Of a stretch of DNA of 64,000 bases, positions 1 through 11,524 are shown in pieces. Under the pieces are notes generated by a model. It ran no database searches. It was not told where the DNA came from and saw only the letters and a list, made by a program, of their open reading frames with translations. How positions within the stretch are numbered: position 1 is the first letter of the stretch; each line of letters begins with the position of its first letter. The position numbers and the translations under genes are program-made. The DNA comes from Nostoc sp. FACHB-280 (lineage in GTDB: Bacteria > Cyanobacteriota > Cyanobacteriia > Cyanobacteriales > Nostocaceae), in assembly GCF_014697615.1 (NCBI RefSeq), contig NZ_JACJSD010000021.1, forward strand, positions 41,572 through 105,571, written 5' to 3'.

Positions 1-627
1 GAAATAATTGCAGCTTTTCAAGCAGGAGAAAATGCCGAATATTTGGAGGAGGAAGAAGGGATATTAACTGAGGTTGAATATATCGAAGATGTTTATGAAT
101 CGCCTTTAGGGAATTTTACAGTTCCAATTCCGGTTGATGCAGAACAAGGAGGGAGAATTCAAACGCAAGAAGGTGTGGTAGGTTTTTCTGATGACTTCGG
201 CACTTTGCTCAGAATTGATTATTACCCCATACCACCAGAACAGTTAGAAGAATTAGAATCGGAAGGGCAGGAAGAATATTTAAAAAATATTATAGTAGAT
301 AAATATGTGCCACAGGCAATTTTTGCACATCTACCAGCTTCGGAAATCAGGTATGGCGAATATTTAGAAGATATTTTTGCTGGCGCATATTACGCCTTAG
401 TTGATATGCCAAAAGGTTCAACAATGTCTCAACAAGAAAATAACGGTAGTTCTACTAGATTAGATGCCTACCGTGGATTGCTGGCATTTATTAATGGCGA
501 GTTTTTATATATAGTTAGTAGCCAACGCAGCTTTTTAAATGGCGAAACACCAAATGCGATCGCAGAAGAAGCTGAGTACATTAAAGATAATATTTTGTCC
601 TTTGTGGAGACGATGGAGTTTAGTTAA
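1..627 (+). CDS. Hypothetical protein, 5' end outside window
   Basis: The reading frame is open from base 1, so the first visible in-frame start (TTG at 43) is probably internal and the true start lies upstream of the window. About 208 codons are visible, ending with TAA at 625-627. The product is acidic, with a Glu run near the visible beginning, and alternates beta-like and helical stretches, ending in a helix (KDNILSFVETMEF). No signal peptide, membrane segment or catalytic motif is visible in the part present. I do not recognise the family. It converges on ligA with only 11 bp between the two stops. One HIP1-like site lies near its 3' end. Confidence 0.7.
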   Translation, partial: EIIAAFQAGENAEYLEEEEGILTEVEYIEDVYESPLGNFTVPIPVDAEQGGRIQTQEGVVGFSDDFGTLLRIDYYPIPPEQLEELESEGQEEYLKNIIVDKYVPQAIFAHLPASEIRYGEYLEDIFAGAYYALVDMPKGSTMSQQENNGSSTRLDAYRGLLAFINGEFLYIVSSQRSFLNGETPNAIAEEAEYIKDNILSFVETMEFS

Positions 628-638
628 TCTCCCCTAGT

Positions 639-2981
<2,343 letters not shown>

Positions 2982-3977
2982 ATGAATAAAAAACCAATCA
3001 TTATTGCTCATCGTGGCGCAAGTGGCTATCGCCCAGAACATACTTTAGCCGCTTACGAATTAGCAATTAATTTTGGTGCAGACTACATTGAACCAGATTT
3101 AGTTTCCACTCAAGATGGTGTTTTAATTGCGCGTCACGAAAACGAAATTTCAGAAACCACTAACGTTGCGAAGCATTCCGAATTTGCTCAACGACGCACG
3201 ACTAAAATCATCGATGGCGAAATCAAAACAGGCTGGTTTACAGAAGACTTTACCCTAGCCGAAATCAAGACATTACGCGCCAAAGAAAGGATACCTCAAT
3301 TACGTCAGCAAAATACTTTTTATGATGATTGGTGGGAAATTCCCACACTCCAAGAAATTATTGATTTAGCCAAAAATTATAGTAAGCAATTGGGTCGCAA
3401 GATTGGGATTTATCCTGAAACAAAACATCCCACTTATTTTAAGTCTATCAACTTAAGTTTAGAAGAACCTTTACTCCAAACCTTACAAGCAAACGGTTAT
3501 CACGAAAAAACTGCACCAATTTTTATTCAATCTTTTGAAGTGAGTAACTTACAATATTTAGCCCAAAAAACTCATTTACCTTTAGTCCAGTTAATCAATA
3601 TTACTGGTCAACCTTATGATTTTGTTGTTAGTGGTGATATTCGCACATATAGCGACTTGGTAACAAAACCAGGGTTAGAGGAGATTGCTAAATACGCTCA
3701 AGCAATTGGTATTCATAAAGATATTTTAGTCCCTAGAGATAATCAAAATCAATTGCGATCGCCCACATCTGTGGTACAAAATGCTCATGCTACTAACTTG
3801 CAAGTACACGCTTGGACTTTTCGCAACGAAGACTACTTTCTACCTCTAGACTTCCAAGGTAATCCCCAAGGAGAATATGAACTATTTTTTAGTTTAGGGA
3901 TTGATGGCGTATTTAGTGACTTTTCTGATACTGCTTTAAGTGTGCGCGATCGCAGCCAATCACTTGATATTTCTTAA
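2982..3977 (+). CDS. Glycerophosphodiester phosphodiesterase (GlpQ-like)
   Basis: The enzyme hydrolyses deacylated phospholipids (glycerophosphodiesters) to glycerol 3-phosphate and an alcohol, in a TIM-barrel fold. Visible family motifs are HRGASGYRPEHT at the very N-terminus (first catalytic His and Arg), YIEPDLVSTQDGVLIARHE (metal-binding Glu/Asp and second catalytic His), the insert typical of the GlpQ type between strands 2 and 3, and the closing GIDGVFSDFSDTA. I start at ATG 2982 (331 aa) because the motif begins eight residues later. The longer frame from 2892 adds only repeat-derived sequence. There is no signal peptide from this start, so a cytoplasmic location is inferred. Confidence 0.93.
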   Translation: MNKKPIIIAHRGASGYRPEHTLAAYELAINFGADYIEPDLVSTQDGVLIARHENEISETTNVAKHSEFAQRRTTKIIDGEIKTGWFTEDFTLAEIKTLRAKERIPQLRQQNTFYDDWWEIPTLQEIIDLAKNYSKQLGRKIGIYPETKHPTYFKSINLSLEEPLLQTLQANGYHEKTAPIFIQSFEVSNLQYLAQKTHLPLVQLINITGQPYDFVVSGDIRTYSDLVTKPGLEEIAKYAQAIGIHKDILVPRDNQNQLRSPTSVVQNAHATNLQVHAWTFRNEDYFLPLDFQGNPQGEYELFFSLGIDGVFSDFSDTALSVRDRSQSLDIS

Positions 3978-4146
3978 TAATTGCTCTGCCAAGTTAAAAA
4001 ACTAAAATTATACTTAAGACTACTTTTAAAAGTATGCGAAATATCCTAAATCAATAATTATCTGGTCTTATTTCCTTCATCCCAACCTCTATCACCATAG
4101 AGAATTTCACAACAACTGACTAGTGCATACCAAAATAAAGGTAGTT

Positions 4147-4848
4147 ATGGTAACTAAATTAGACGCATTTAAATCACCTCGATTTATAGGTAAACCTCTT
4201 TTAGCAGACATTGATTTTTTTGACTCACTAGAAAAAGTTGATCGATTTGCGACTGATGCAGGTATTAAAATTTATGTCACTAGTTCTACCCGTTTACAAG
4301 GTGGTGTAGTGTCAGGTGCAATTGTCCGTCCTGCAAGTCGTTCAAATCATTTAGTCGGTCATAGCATTGATATGAATGTGATGCTAGGGGATAAGCTATT
4401 TAACAGCAATGCTCTTGATAAAAGCAACTTAAAAAATCTACCACAAAGCATTCAAAACTTTATTCAAAGCATACGTAATGACCCGATGTTGCGCTGGGGA
4501 GGAGATTTTACACCAGCAGATTCAGTTCATATTGATGATGGCTTAAATGTCAGAGATCCTGCTACTTGGGATGCAAAATTTCCCATTATCCAAGCAGAAA
4601 TGCGAGCTTTATCCCAACCTAATTCTGTTTCTGGACAGCCAAGACTGTTATTTTTGACTGACCCACCAATGCGAGGAGATGATGTACTTGCTGTACAAAA
4701 CGCTCTTAACCAAAAAGGCTTTAATCTCAAAGCCGATGGTATATTTGGCGCAGCTACCGATGATGCTGTAACAGCATTTCAACAAAAGCAAGGTTTAACA
4801 GCAGATGGTATTGTCGGGCCAGGTACGCGCAAAGCATTAGGATTGTGA
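4147..4848 (+). CDS. M15-type peptidase with C-terminal peptidoglycan-binding domain
   Basis: The N-terminal two thirds has the zinc-ligand pattern of the M15 D-Ala-D-Ala carboxypeptidase/endolysin group: SNHLVGHSIDMN (His and Asp ligands) and a later His in ADSVHIDDG. From about residue 180 there is a peptidoglycan_binding_1 domain (DDVLAVQNALNQ, ADGIFGAATDDAVTAFQ, DGIVGPGTRKAL). ATG 4147 has AAAGG about five bases upstream. A GTG at 4123 would add eight residues. With 233 aa and no signal peptide the architecture resembles a phage-type endolysin as much as a periplasmic wall enzyme. No phage genes are nearby. The peptide bond cleaved cannot be told from the sequence. Confidence 0.85.
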   Translation: MVTKLDAFKSPRFIGKPLLADIDFFDSLEKVDRFATDAGIKIYVTSSTRLQGGVVSGAIVRPASRSNHLVGHSIDMNVMLGDKLFNSNALDKSNLKNLPQSIQNFIQSIRNDPMLRWGGDFTPADSVHIDDGLNVRDPATWDAKFPIIQAEMRALSQPNSVSGQPRLLFLTDPPMRGDDVLAVQNALNQKGFNLKADGIFGAATDDAVTAFQQKQGLTADGIVGPGTRKALGL

Positions 4849-4914
4849 TATTGGGAGAAGGCAGGAGGCAGGAGGTAAAATTACACAATATCCTAATTTT
4901 TCTGTAAAAAACAA

Positions 4915-4945
4915 GATACCCGACTTCTTTAAGAAGTCGGGTATC
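4915..4945. terminator. Perfect 15-bp hairpin between convergent genes
   Basis: Two arms, GATACCCGACTTCTT and its exact reverse complement, are separated by one T. The hairpin lies between the peptidase stop and the SOD stop and can act for both strands. It lacks a long T run, so it could also be one of the palindromic intergenic repeats of cyanobacteria. Confidence 0.6.
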
Positions 4946-4973
4946 TGAGCTTATTTGTATTTACAAATCAACC

Positions 4974-5720
4974 TTAATAAGCAAATTTATTTGCTGCTGC
5001 AAATCGGTTGTTAATCTCATCCCAATTAACAACATTCCACCATGCTGTTAAATAATCAGCGCGGCGGTTTTGATAGTTGAGATAATAGGCATGTTCCCAA
5101 ACATCATTGCCGAGAATGGGATATTTACCTTCACTAATGGGATTATCTTGATTAGCTGTAGTTGTGATTTCTAACTTGCCATTTTTGTTACGCACAAGCC
5201 AAACCCAACCACTACCAAAACGTGCAGCACCAGCTTCATTAAATTGCTTTTTAAAAGCGGCAAAATTACCAAAGTTTTGATTAATTGCAGTGGCGATTTC
5301 TCCGGTTGGTTCTCCGCCTCCCTCTGGCTTCATAATTTTCCAAAACATCGAGTGGTTAATATGACCACCGCCGTTATTGCGAACTGTGGTGCGGATATCT
5401 GCGGGAACTTTGCCAAGTTTACGTAACAGTTCTTCAACAGATTTGTTTTTCAGTTCTGGGTGTTTTTCTAATGCAGCATTCAAGTTTTTCACATAAGCCG
5501 CATGGTGCTTATCGTGATGGAACTGCATTGTTTTCGCATCAATGTGTGGTTCTAATGCTTCGTAAGCATAAGGTAAAGGTGGTAGTTCAATTACGCCTGT
5601 GGTGCTGGTGCTTGGTGCTTGACTAAGAGGTGATTTGTCAGCCAACGCCAAAGAATCTAATGCAAAAGTACCTGCACCTGCACCCAGTAAAAATAAGAAA
5701 TGTCTGCGGTTAAGAGTCAT
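4974..5720 (-). CDS. sodA: Superoxide dismutase [Mn/Fe], Tat-exported
   Basis: The enzyme converts superoxide to hydrogen peroxide and oxygen. The N-terminus has a twin-arginine signal ([14 protein letters not shown]) followed by a Ser/Thr/Pro linker to about residue 45, so export to the periplasm/thylakoid lumen or membrane attachment is expected. The fold then matches the Fe/Mn family from [15 protein letters not shown]. Metal ligands are visible in FHHDKHH (first His, His68), in INHSMFW, and as Asp and His in [15 protein letters not shown]. The 248 aa equal a usual 200-residue SOD plus leader. The Gly-Gly plus Gln context ([16 protein letters not shown]) suits the Mn type. It is a single gene, convergent with the upstream peptidase. 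Confidence 0.95.
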   Translation of the reverse strand: MTLNRRHFLFLLGAGAGTFALDSLALADKSPLSQAPSTSTTGVIELPPLPYAYEALEPHIDAKTMQFHHDKHHAAYVKNLNAALEKHPELKNKSVEELLRKLGKVPADIRTTVRNNGGGHINHSMFWKIMKPEGGGEPTGEIATAINQNFGNFAAFKKQFNEAGAARFGSGWVWLVRNKNGKLEITTTANQDNPISEGKYPILGNDVWEHAYYLNYQNRRADYLTAWWNVVNWDEINNRFAAANKFAY

Positions 5721-5840
5721 AAGAATTTTTTACAGCAAATCTACGCAATTTGTTGTCAATTTTTATTGTCATAGATTTAGGCTACAAAAAATCACCTTTA
5801 TGGCTTAAATATCAAAATAAATATGGTTAAGTTTAATATG

Positions 5841-5920
5841 CGTAGGGTGTGTTAGGCATAAGCCGTAACGCACAAAAACTTTGCGGTAGATGCGTTACGC
5901 TGTCGCTAACACATCCTACA
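5841..5920. repeat. 80-bp imperfect palindromic repeat
   Basis: Outer arms CGTAGGGTGTGTTAG (5841-5855) and CTAACACATCCTACA (5906-5920) are near-perfect reverse complements. Inner arms around 5864-5872 and 5891-5900 (GTAACGCA / TGCGTTAC) also pair. It lies in the SOD promoter-side gap. A short related palindrome sits at 42201-42224. Confidence 0.65.
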
Positions 5921-5963
5921 TACATTTCAAAAATTAAAGATGAATCTTATAGTTAAATTTAGG

Positions 5964-6674
5964 TTAAATACTATCAGGATCTACACCCAAAGCTTTTAAT
6001 CTCTCTGCTAGTAATTGGGCGCGTTGTTCTGCTTGTTGTGCGCGTTGTTCTGCTTGTTGTGCGCGTTCGTCACCAGTCAGTAAAATACTACCTGCTTGGT
6101 CACACCAGCGCAACCAAGTATCATTTCTCCCTTCAAATTCTCCAGTCCACAAGGTAACGCCTAAACCAATGTCTTCTAACCAATTATTTGTAGTTTCTAT
6201 ATAACGCCTACCCTTAATTGTATAAATTCTTAAAACTTGCTCTCCTAAATTTTGATGTGGGTCATAGACAATATAATAAGCAACTCGCATTTTTTCATAA
6301 ATTTGGAGTTTCTCATCTAATTCATTGCCTTTTTTATTGGAGACAATTTCAATTACTAATTCTGGCGACTTACCAAATTTCCAAACGAGGTAACAGCGAT
6401 TTTCTTTTTCCCACCAATTCTCTGGTGTTTGAACATCAAAACTTACAAACACATCAGGAACAATCGCAGGTTCAGTATATGTATGGTAAACACCAACATT
6501 AGCTTCAGCTAAAAAAACTTGATTTTGTAAAGAACTATAAAGAGAACTAACTAAAAGGCGTTGTTGTTTGGCAGATGCAAGGTTATCCACTGGCGTATCA
6601 TCTTCAGTTATTAGTAGGTTAGCATCTGGTATGTCACAATTATCAATATCTTTGATTAAAAGTTGCTCACCCAT
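5964..6674 (-). CDS. Uma2 family endonuclease-like protein (DUF820)
   Basis: This belongs to a cyanobacterial multigene family with a PD-(D/E)xK nuclease-like fold. The biological role is unknown. Visible features are IVPDVFVSFD, PELVIEIVSNKKGNELDEKLQIYEKMRVAYYIVYDP (the core acidic and Lys residues), and a C-terminal coiled-coil tail of repeated AQQAEQR units ending LKALGVDPDSI, typical of the family. ATG 6674 is preferred to GTG 6686. A second Uma2 gene lies 65 bp upstream in the same direction, so they may be co-transcribed, but the two proteins are not close copies. Confidence 0.88.
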   Translation of the reverse strand: MGEQLLIKDIDNCDIPDANLLITEDDTPVDNLASAKQQRLLVSSLYSSLQNQVFLAEANVGVYHTYTEPAIVPDVFVSFDVQTPENWWEKENRCYLVWKFGKSPELVIEIVSNKKGNELDEKLQIYEKMRVAYYIVYDPHQNLGEQVLRIYTIKGRRYIETTNNWLEDIGLGVTLWTGEFEGRNDTWLRWCDQAGSILLTGDERAQQAEQRAQQAEQRAQLLAERLKALGVDPDSI

Positions 6675-6739
6675 GATTTTATCCACTACTGAAGGGTTGT
6701 ATTTATTATAAGTAAAATTCTCACTGCTCTCAACCTGAC

Positions 6740-7288
6740 TTAACCTAATAATTCATTTACGTCAACATTAAAACCTATAAGTACATTTTGAGTTTTGACG
6801 ATTTCACCTGCAATAAATACCAGTCGCTGATTTTTAGTAATTACAATAATCCAACTGTTTTCAGGAAATACTAACCAAACTTCTTCACTACCAGATTGCA
6901 AATATTCTTGAGATTTTGCAATCATATCTTCTGCTAAATCTGTGGGGGAAATAATCTCAGCTATTAAAGGAAAACTTTGCGGTAAAACCGCAGGTTCACC
7001 AAATTGCTGCATTAGTTCTGGGGTAAGATAAGCCACATCAGGACGACGACCTTGTTTGTTCGTCAGACAAGGTGCTTCTGTATAAACTTCCCCGCCTTGT
7101 CCACTAGTGTCTTTGTAATTTCTCCAGTAAGTAGCTACTTTCGCCTGTATACGGCTGTGTTTCAATGTCACTTCTTCTTTCTCCAGCAGTTCCCCATTTA
7201 CCAATTCTGTACCTTCGGGGGGACTTTGCAGCCAATCTTCTAGCGAATAGTCTGTTGAAGTCGTGTCTTTAATTGGTGTGATTACCAT
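6740..7288 (-). CDS. Uma2 family endonuclease-like protein (DUF820)
   Basis: At 182 aa this is the compact form of the Uma2/DUF820 family, without the C-terminal coiled coil of its neighbour. The N-terminus SLEDWLQSPPEGTELVNGELLEKE is the family signature, followed by GRRPDVAYLTPE, FPLIAEIISPTD and YLQSGSEEVWLVFPE, which contribute the nuclease-like acidic residues. It starts at ATG 7288. It is transcribed divergently from the DUF29 gene, 58 bp away, and upstream of the other Uma2 gene. Substrate and role are unknown. Family membership is clear. Confidence 0.9.
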   Translation of the reverse strand: MVITPIKDTTSTDYSLEDWLQSPPEGTELVNGELLEKEEVTLKHSRIQAKVATYWRNYKDTSGQGGEVYTEAPCLTNKQGRRPDVAYLTPELMQQFGEPAVLPQSFPLIAEIISPTDLAEDMIAKSQEYLQSGSEEVWLVFPENSWIIVITKNQRLVFIAGEIVKTQNVLIGFNVDVNELLG

Positions 7289-7346
7289 AATTATCTATTC
7301 TTATGAGCAAGATATTATTAATATTATGACTTAGAGGTTAATGAAA

Positions 7347-7850
7347 ATGACACAAGAATTAACCGACCTCAGAAATAGTATTTTACAAGGACGTTACGAA
7401 GATGCTTTGGCGATTGTTGATGAGTTAGAGGGGATGAGTAGACAGGCAATACTGAGAAATATTCAATCTTATTTAAAGATTTTATTAATTCATTTAATAA
7501 AAAACCAAGTAGAAAAGCGACTAATAAATTCTTGGTCTGCTTCTATTCGTAACTCTGTACGAGAAATTCAAAAACTTAATATTAAAGACAATAAAAAATC
7601 TTATTATGTCAATCAAGATGAATGGGAAAGCTTAATAGAAGAAGAAGTAATTGAAGATGCGATCGCAGATGCTAGTTTAGAAGTTATGAACGGTACATAT
7701 AACCAATTTCAACTAGCTGATGTAGTCAATCGGCAAGAATTAACACAGCAGGCTGTAGAATTTTTGCTCTTGACTTATACTTATTCACCAAAAGAATTAC
7801 CCAGGATTGTTGCAGAAAAATTGATTCAATTATCTGGTGCTGAAGATTAG
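7347..7850 (+). CDS. DUF29-like protein
   Basis: This small, largely helical protein resembles the DUF29 family common in cyanobacteria: an early DELEGMSRQAILRNIQSYLKILLIHLIK segment followed by SWSASIRNSVREIQ. The C-terminal half (DEWESLIEEEVIEDAIADASLEVM, then QELTQQAVEFLLLTYTYSPKELPRIV) continues as helices. Function is unknown. Two start codons are six bases apart. I prefer ATG 7347 because GAGG lies nine bases upstream, while ATG 7341 has it only three bases away. It is followed by a strong hairpin before icd. Confidence 0.75.
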   Translation: MTQELTDLRNSILQGRYEDALAIVDELEGMSRQAILRNIQSYLKILLIHLIKNQVEKRLINSWSASIRNSVREIQKLNIKDNKKSYYVNQDEWESLIEEEVIEDAIADASLEVMNGTYNQFQLADVVNRQELTQQAVEFLLLTYTYSPKELPRIVAEKLIQLSGAED

Positions 7851-7863
7851 CAAGTTTAAATCA

Positions 7864-7906
7864 TTAATTCTTTTAGGATGGGGTTCTCCCATCCTAAAAG
7901 AATTAA
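7864..7906. terminator. Bidirectional terminator, 19-bp stem
   Basis: Arms TTAATTCTTTTAGGATGGG (7864-7882) and its exact reverse complement (7888-7906) enclose a five-base loop. A/T-rich outer ends give U runs on both strands. It lies 14 bp after the DUF29 gene stop and 6 bp before the icd stop, so it serves two convergent genes. Confidence 0.9.
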
Positions 7907-7912
7907 CGGCAA

Positions 7913-9334
7913 TTAACCGAAATGTTGAATAATTGCGTCGGCAAATTCAGAACATTTGAGAGGTTCTACAGGTGGTTCCATTAACCTTGCTAAATCGTAG
8001 GTGACTTGACCATTAGCGATCGCATCCCCTAAACCTTTCTTAACTAAGTCGGCGGCTTCTTGCCAACCCAGATATTCCAACATCATCACGCCAGACAAAA
8101 TCACTGAACCAGGATTAATTTTGTCTAAACCAGCGTGTTTGGGTGCTGTACCGTGAGTAGCTTCAAAAACGGCGCAAGCATCGCCAATATTTGCCCCAGG
8201 CCCCATACCCAAACCACCAACAATGGCTGCGGCTGCATCCGACAAATAATCGCCGTTGAGGTTCATTGTAGCCAGAATCGAATATTCATCTGGTCTGGTT
8301 TGGATTTGTTGAAAAATACTATCAGCAATTCGGTCATTGACCATGACTTTATCTTTCCACTTGCCGTTACCGTGGCTATCCCAAATTGAGTTAAGAACTG
8401 TTTCCACTTCCTTGACAATTTGCGATTTTTTCTCCTGGGTAAGAGCATCAAAACCAGGGTCAATTTGACGGGCGTTGTCTTCTAGGGAAATGTTAGGATT
8501 TTTTTCTTTGTTGCTTAAAATCCAAGATTCCCGTTCAGTGACAGTTTCTTGACGAAATTCGCTGGTGGCTAATTCATAACCCCAATCACGAAACGCGCCT
8601 TCGGTGTACTTCATGATGTTACCCTTATGCACCAGCGTGACTTGTTGCTTGTGTTTGGGCAAAGTTAAGGCGTGTTTGATGGCGCGACGTACTAGACGCT
8701 GGGAACCAGTTTTGCTGATGGGTTTAATCCCGATCCCCGCATCGAGGGGGATTTGCTTTTTACCGTGTTCTGGGGTGGCGGGGATCAGTTCTTTGTTGAG
8801 GATGGAAATTAAGCGTGAACCAATTTCACTACCTTGTTTCCATTCGATTCCCAAATATATATCTTCAGTATTTTCCCGATAAACAATGACATCTAGCTTT
8901 TCAGGGTTTTTGTGGGGTGAAGGCGTACCAGCATAGTAACGGCAAGGACGCACGCAAGCATACAAGTCAAAAATTTGCCGCAATGCCACGTTTAAAGAAC
9001 GAATCCCACCGCCTATAGGAGTGGTCAAAGGCCCTTTAATTGCCACACCATATTCTTTAATCGCGGTGAGAGTATCTTCGGGTAAATACTGATAAGTGCC
9101 GTATAAATCACAAGCCTCATCACCAGCATAAATTTTAAACCAACTGATTTGGCGTTTACCCTGATACGCCTTAGCTACCGCAGCATCTAGTACCTTTTGG
9201 GTAGCAGGCCAGATATCAATACCTGTGCCATCGCCCCGAATAAACGGGATAATTGGATTGTCAGGCACAACTGGCTCACCATTCTTAAAGGTGATTTTTG
9301 ATCCACTAGTCGGGGGGGTAATCTTTTCGTACAT
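7913..9334 (-). CDS. icd: Isocitrate dehydrogenase, NADP-dependent
   Basis: The enzyme oxidatively decarboxylates isocitrate to 2-oxoglutarate, in cyanobacteria the main source of carbon skeletons for ammonium assimilation. At 473 aa it matches the cyanobacterial Icd. Visible motifs are [26 protein letters not shown] (substrate-binding Ser and Arg residues), [38 protein letters not shown] (catalytic Lys), and [27 protein letters not shown] (metal-binding Asp and glycine-rich end). It starts at ATG 9334. I looked for an NtcA-type site (GTA-N8-TAC) upstream and found none convincing. Confidence 0.97.
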   Translation of the reverse strand: MYEKITPPTSGSKITFKNGEPVVPDNPIIPFIRGDGTGIDIWPATQKVLDAAVAKAYQGKRQISWFKIYAGDEACDLYGTYQYLPEDTLTAIKEYGVAIKGPLTTPIGGGIRSLNVALRQIFDLYACVRPCRYYAGTPSPHKNPEKLDVIVYRENTEDIYLGIEWKQGSEIGSRLISILNKELIPATPEHGKKQIPLDAGIGIKPISKTGSQRLVRRAIKHALTLPKHKQQVTLVHKGNIMKYTEGAFRDWGYELATSEFRQETVTERESWILSNKEKNPNISLEDNARQIDPGFDALTQEKKSQIVKEVETVLNSIWDSHGNGKWKDKVMVNDRIADSIFQQIQTRPDEYSILATMNLNGDYLSDAAAAIVGGLGMGPGANIGDACAVFEATHGTAPKHAGLDKINPGSVILSGVMMLEYLGWQEAADLVKKGLGDAIANGQVTYDLARLMEPPVEPLKCSEFADAIIQHFG

Positions 9335-9398
9335 AGTTCAAACACTCCAGAAAATATTTTGATATTGGGTACTGGACAATGGCATTCAGAAATCCTTT

Positions 9399-9430
9399 CT
9401 AGCCTCTAGTCCCTAGCCCCTAGCCCCTAA
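9399..9430. repeat. Heptamer STRR (CCCTAGC-type)
   Basis: Tandem seven-base units of the form CCCTAGC / CCTCTAG lie in the icd upstream gap. The same family appears near 16560-16585 and 45958-45975. Confidence 0.6.
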
Positions 9431-9599
9431 TTATGCAGATTTTCCCCCTATTTCCCTTTTACAGCATTTGGGGATTAAGTGAAACTGACGCAATTTTGTA
9501 CGATCAAAAATAGTAAACTACTTTTCGCTATCAGTGTTTCATCATCAAGAATCCACGATAGCGATCGCTTGTTCACTGACCGCTAACACGAGTAATGGC

Positions 9600-10313
9600 A
9601 TGACAGACCCAATGATTGTATCAGGCACTGCTAATGACATCGACTCCCTCAGACAACGCTTAATCGCTGGGTCTCTTCAAGTCCAACAACAGATCATCCC
9701 ACAGTTAGCCGAATTAGGTAATGAGGGATTGGAAGTGTTGAGGGAATTTTTATTGAAACGTCGTGAGTCCCCAGCAACTTGGATTGATGGTAAAGCTTAC
9801 CAAGTCCTTTACAACTCTGATGCACCAAACGCCAGAGAATTTCTCCAAACAAATTTTCCTGAAGGCATTGTACCTCTAAAATCAGACGTAGGGATCAATT
9901 ACAAACCTTTACAACAGCTACTTGCTGCTCAAGACTTCCAAGCCGCCGATCGTATGACTATTGAGAAAATGTGTGAAGTAGCAGGGCCAACGGCTGTCAA
10001 ACGCAAATGGCTGTATTTTACAGAAGTTGACAATATCCCTGTAACTGACTTACACACCATTAATAATTTGTGGTTAGTTCATTCGGAAGGAAAATTTGGC
10101 TTTTCGGTACAGCGAGAAATTTGGTTAAGCCTCGGCAAAAATTGGGATAATTTCTGGACGAAAATCGCCTGGAAAAATGGTAATACTTGGACACGTTATC
10201 CTAATAGCTTTATTTGGGATTTGAGTGCGCCAAAAGGTCATTTACCTTTATCCAATCAACTGCGAGGTGTGCGCGTTATTGCGTCTTTATTTGCTCATCC
10301 GGCGTGGAAATAG
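9600..10313 (+). CDS. gun4: Gun4 domain protein (tetrapyrrole-binding)
   Basis: Gun4 binds protoporphyrin IX and Mg-protoporphyrin and stimulates Mg-chelatase in chlorophyll synthesis. The C-terminal Gun4 fold is clear from about residue 95: LQQLLAAQDFQAADRMTIEKMCEVAG, then DLHTINNLWLVHSEGKFGFSVQREIWLSLG and FWTKIAWKNGNTWTRYPNSFIWDLSAPKGHLP. It is preceded by a helical N-terminal domain (LRQRLIAGSLQVQQQIIPQLAELGNEGLEVLREFLL), as in the stand-alone cyanobacterial Gun4 (about 230 aa). ATG 9600 gives 237 aa. A GTG at 9534 would add 22 residues unlike the family. The length and N-terminal domain favour the true chelatase activator over Gun4-kinase fusions. Confidence 0.88.
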   Translation: MTDPMIVSGTANDIDSLRQRLIAGSLQVQQQIIPQLAELGNEGLEVLREFLLKRRESPATWIDGKAYQVLYNSDAPNAREFLQTNFPEGIVPLKSDVGINYKPLQQLLAAQDFQAADRMTIEKMCEVAGPTAVKRKWLYFTEVDNIPVTDLHTINNLWLVHSEGKFGFSVQREIWLSLGKNWDNFWTKIAWKNGNTWTRYPNSFIWDLSAPKGHLPLSNQLRGVRVIASLFAHPAWK

Positions 10314-10354
10314 TCAATTGTCAATGGTCATTAATCCTTTGTTATAAAAATATA

Positions 10355-10403
10355 GGACAAATGACAAATAACAAATGACAAATAACAAATGACAAAGGAC
10401 AAA
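10355..10403. repeat. Heptamer STRR (CAAATGA / CAAATAA)
   Basis: Six or seven tandem copies of seven-base units alternating CAAATGA and CAAATAA, ending with CAAAGGA, run right up to the ATG region of the ABC ATPase gene. They probably include its 5' untranslated region. Confidence 0.75.
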
Positions 10404-10411
10404 ATTAAATA

Positions 10412-11515
10412 ATGGCAAAAGTACGTCTCGAAGAAATTAAACGTCGGTTTAATAACGTCACCGCCATCGAAGATATTAGCTTTGAAATTCCCGATGGCGA
10501 GTTTTGGGTGTTAGTCGGGCCTTCTGGTTGTGGGAAATCGACAATTTTAAGGACGATCGCGGGTTTAGAAACTGCCACTTCTGGCAAGCTATTTATAGGC
10601 GATCGCTTAATGAATAACATCCCAGCTAGACAGCGCGATGTGGCGATGGTATTTCAAAACTATGCCCTTTATCCGCACATGACGGTGGCGGAAAATATCG
10701 CCTTTGGTTTGCAGATGCGAAAGGTGGACACGAAACTCATTCAAGAACGAGTGGGGACGGTGGCGCGATCGCTTTCGTTGGAACATTTGTTAGATCGCAA
10801 ACCCAAACAGCTTTCTGGTGGACAGCAACAACGGGTAGCATTAGGAAGAGCGATCGCCCGTGAACCTCAAGTATTTTTATTAGATGAACCTTTATCTAAT
10901 TTAGATGCTCAATTGCGCGATGATACCAGAGCCGAATTAAAACAACTCCATCAAGAGTTAGGAATTACTACGGTTTATGTAACTCACGACCAAGTTGAGG
11001 CAATGACCTTGGCTGATAAAATTGTCGTGCTGAATCGTGGGAGAATCCAACAAATTGGCGAACCTCAAAGCATTTACGCGCTTCCAAATAATCTAATGGT
11101 GGCAACTTTTTTAGGCAATCCACCAATGAATATTTTGTCAGCAAAATATACCAATGATGGCTTTGATGTGGGTGAGCAATTAATTGCAGTTCCCGAAGTT
11201 GTGAAGGAAAAATTACAACTGCGTCCAGGACAGAATTATGATTTGGGTATTCGTCCAGAACATATTTCTATTAACAATAACTCAGCACTTGGTGTACAGA
11301 ACTCAGCACTTTCCGTAGAAGTGAAGGTGGTTGAGCCTTTGGGGAGAGAAACTTTAATTCGTGCGAGTTTACCTGGTTCGACAGTGTTATTGAATGTGCA
11401 ACTTGGTGGGAATGTGCGTGTGAATGTAGGCGATCGCTTGTCTTTACAATTAGATTTAACTCAGTTATTTATCTTTGATTCTATTACTGGAGATAGGATA
11501 TGGCCTGAGTCATAA
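10412..11515 (+). CDS. ugpC: ABC transporter ATP-binding protein, MalK/UgpC type
   Basis: This is the ATPase subunit of a carbohydrate-type importer. Walker A GPSGCGKST, Q-loop in VFQNYALYPHMTV, signature LSGGQQQRV, Walker B VFLLDEPLSNLD and the H-loop in VYVTHD are all present. The C-terminal 130 residues form the TOBE domain (LGIRPEHI, VEPLGRETLIRA) found in MalK/UgpC/GgtA proteins. No permease or binding-protein gene lies beside it. In cyanobacteria such orphan ATPases are often shared by several sugar transporters, so the substrate cannot be assigned and the symbol is only a family label. The start at ATG 10412 fits the family. Confidence 0.88.
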   Translation: MAKVRLEEIKRRFNNVTAIEDISFEIPDGEFWVLVGPSGCGKSTILRTIAGLETATSGKLFIGDRLMNNIPARQRDVAMVFQNYALYPHMTVAENIAFGLQMRKVDTKLIQERVGTVARSLSLEHLLDRKPKQLSGGQQQRVALGRAIAREPQVFLLDEPLSNLDAQLRDDTRAELKQLHQELGITTVYVTHDQVEAMTLADKIVVLNRGRIQQIGEPQSIYALPNNLMVATFLGNPPMNILSAKYTNDGFDVGEQLIAVPEVVKEKLQLRPGQNYDLGIRPEHISINNNSALGVQNSALSVEVKVVEPLGRETLIRASLPGSTVLLNVQLGGNVRVNVGDRLSLQLDLTQLFIFDSITGDRIWPES

Positions 11516-11524
11516 AATTAAGAA

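Noticed and set aside
9490..9530. NtcA-type site upstream of icd
   Set aside because: GTA and TAC triplets are present but not at the required eight-base spacing.
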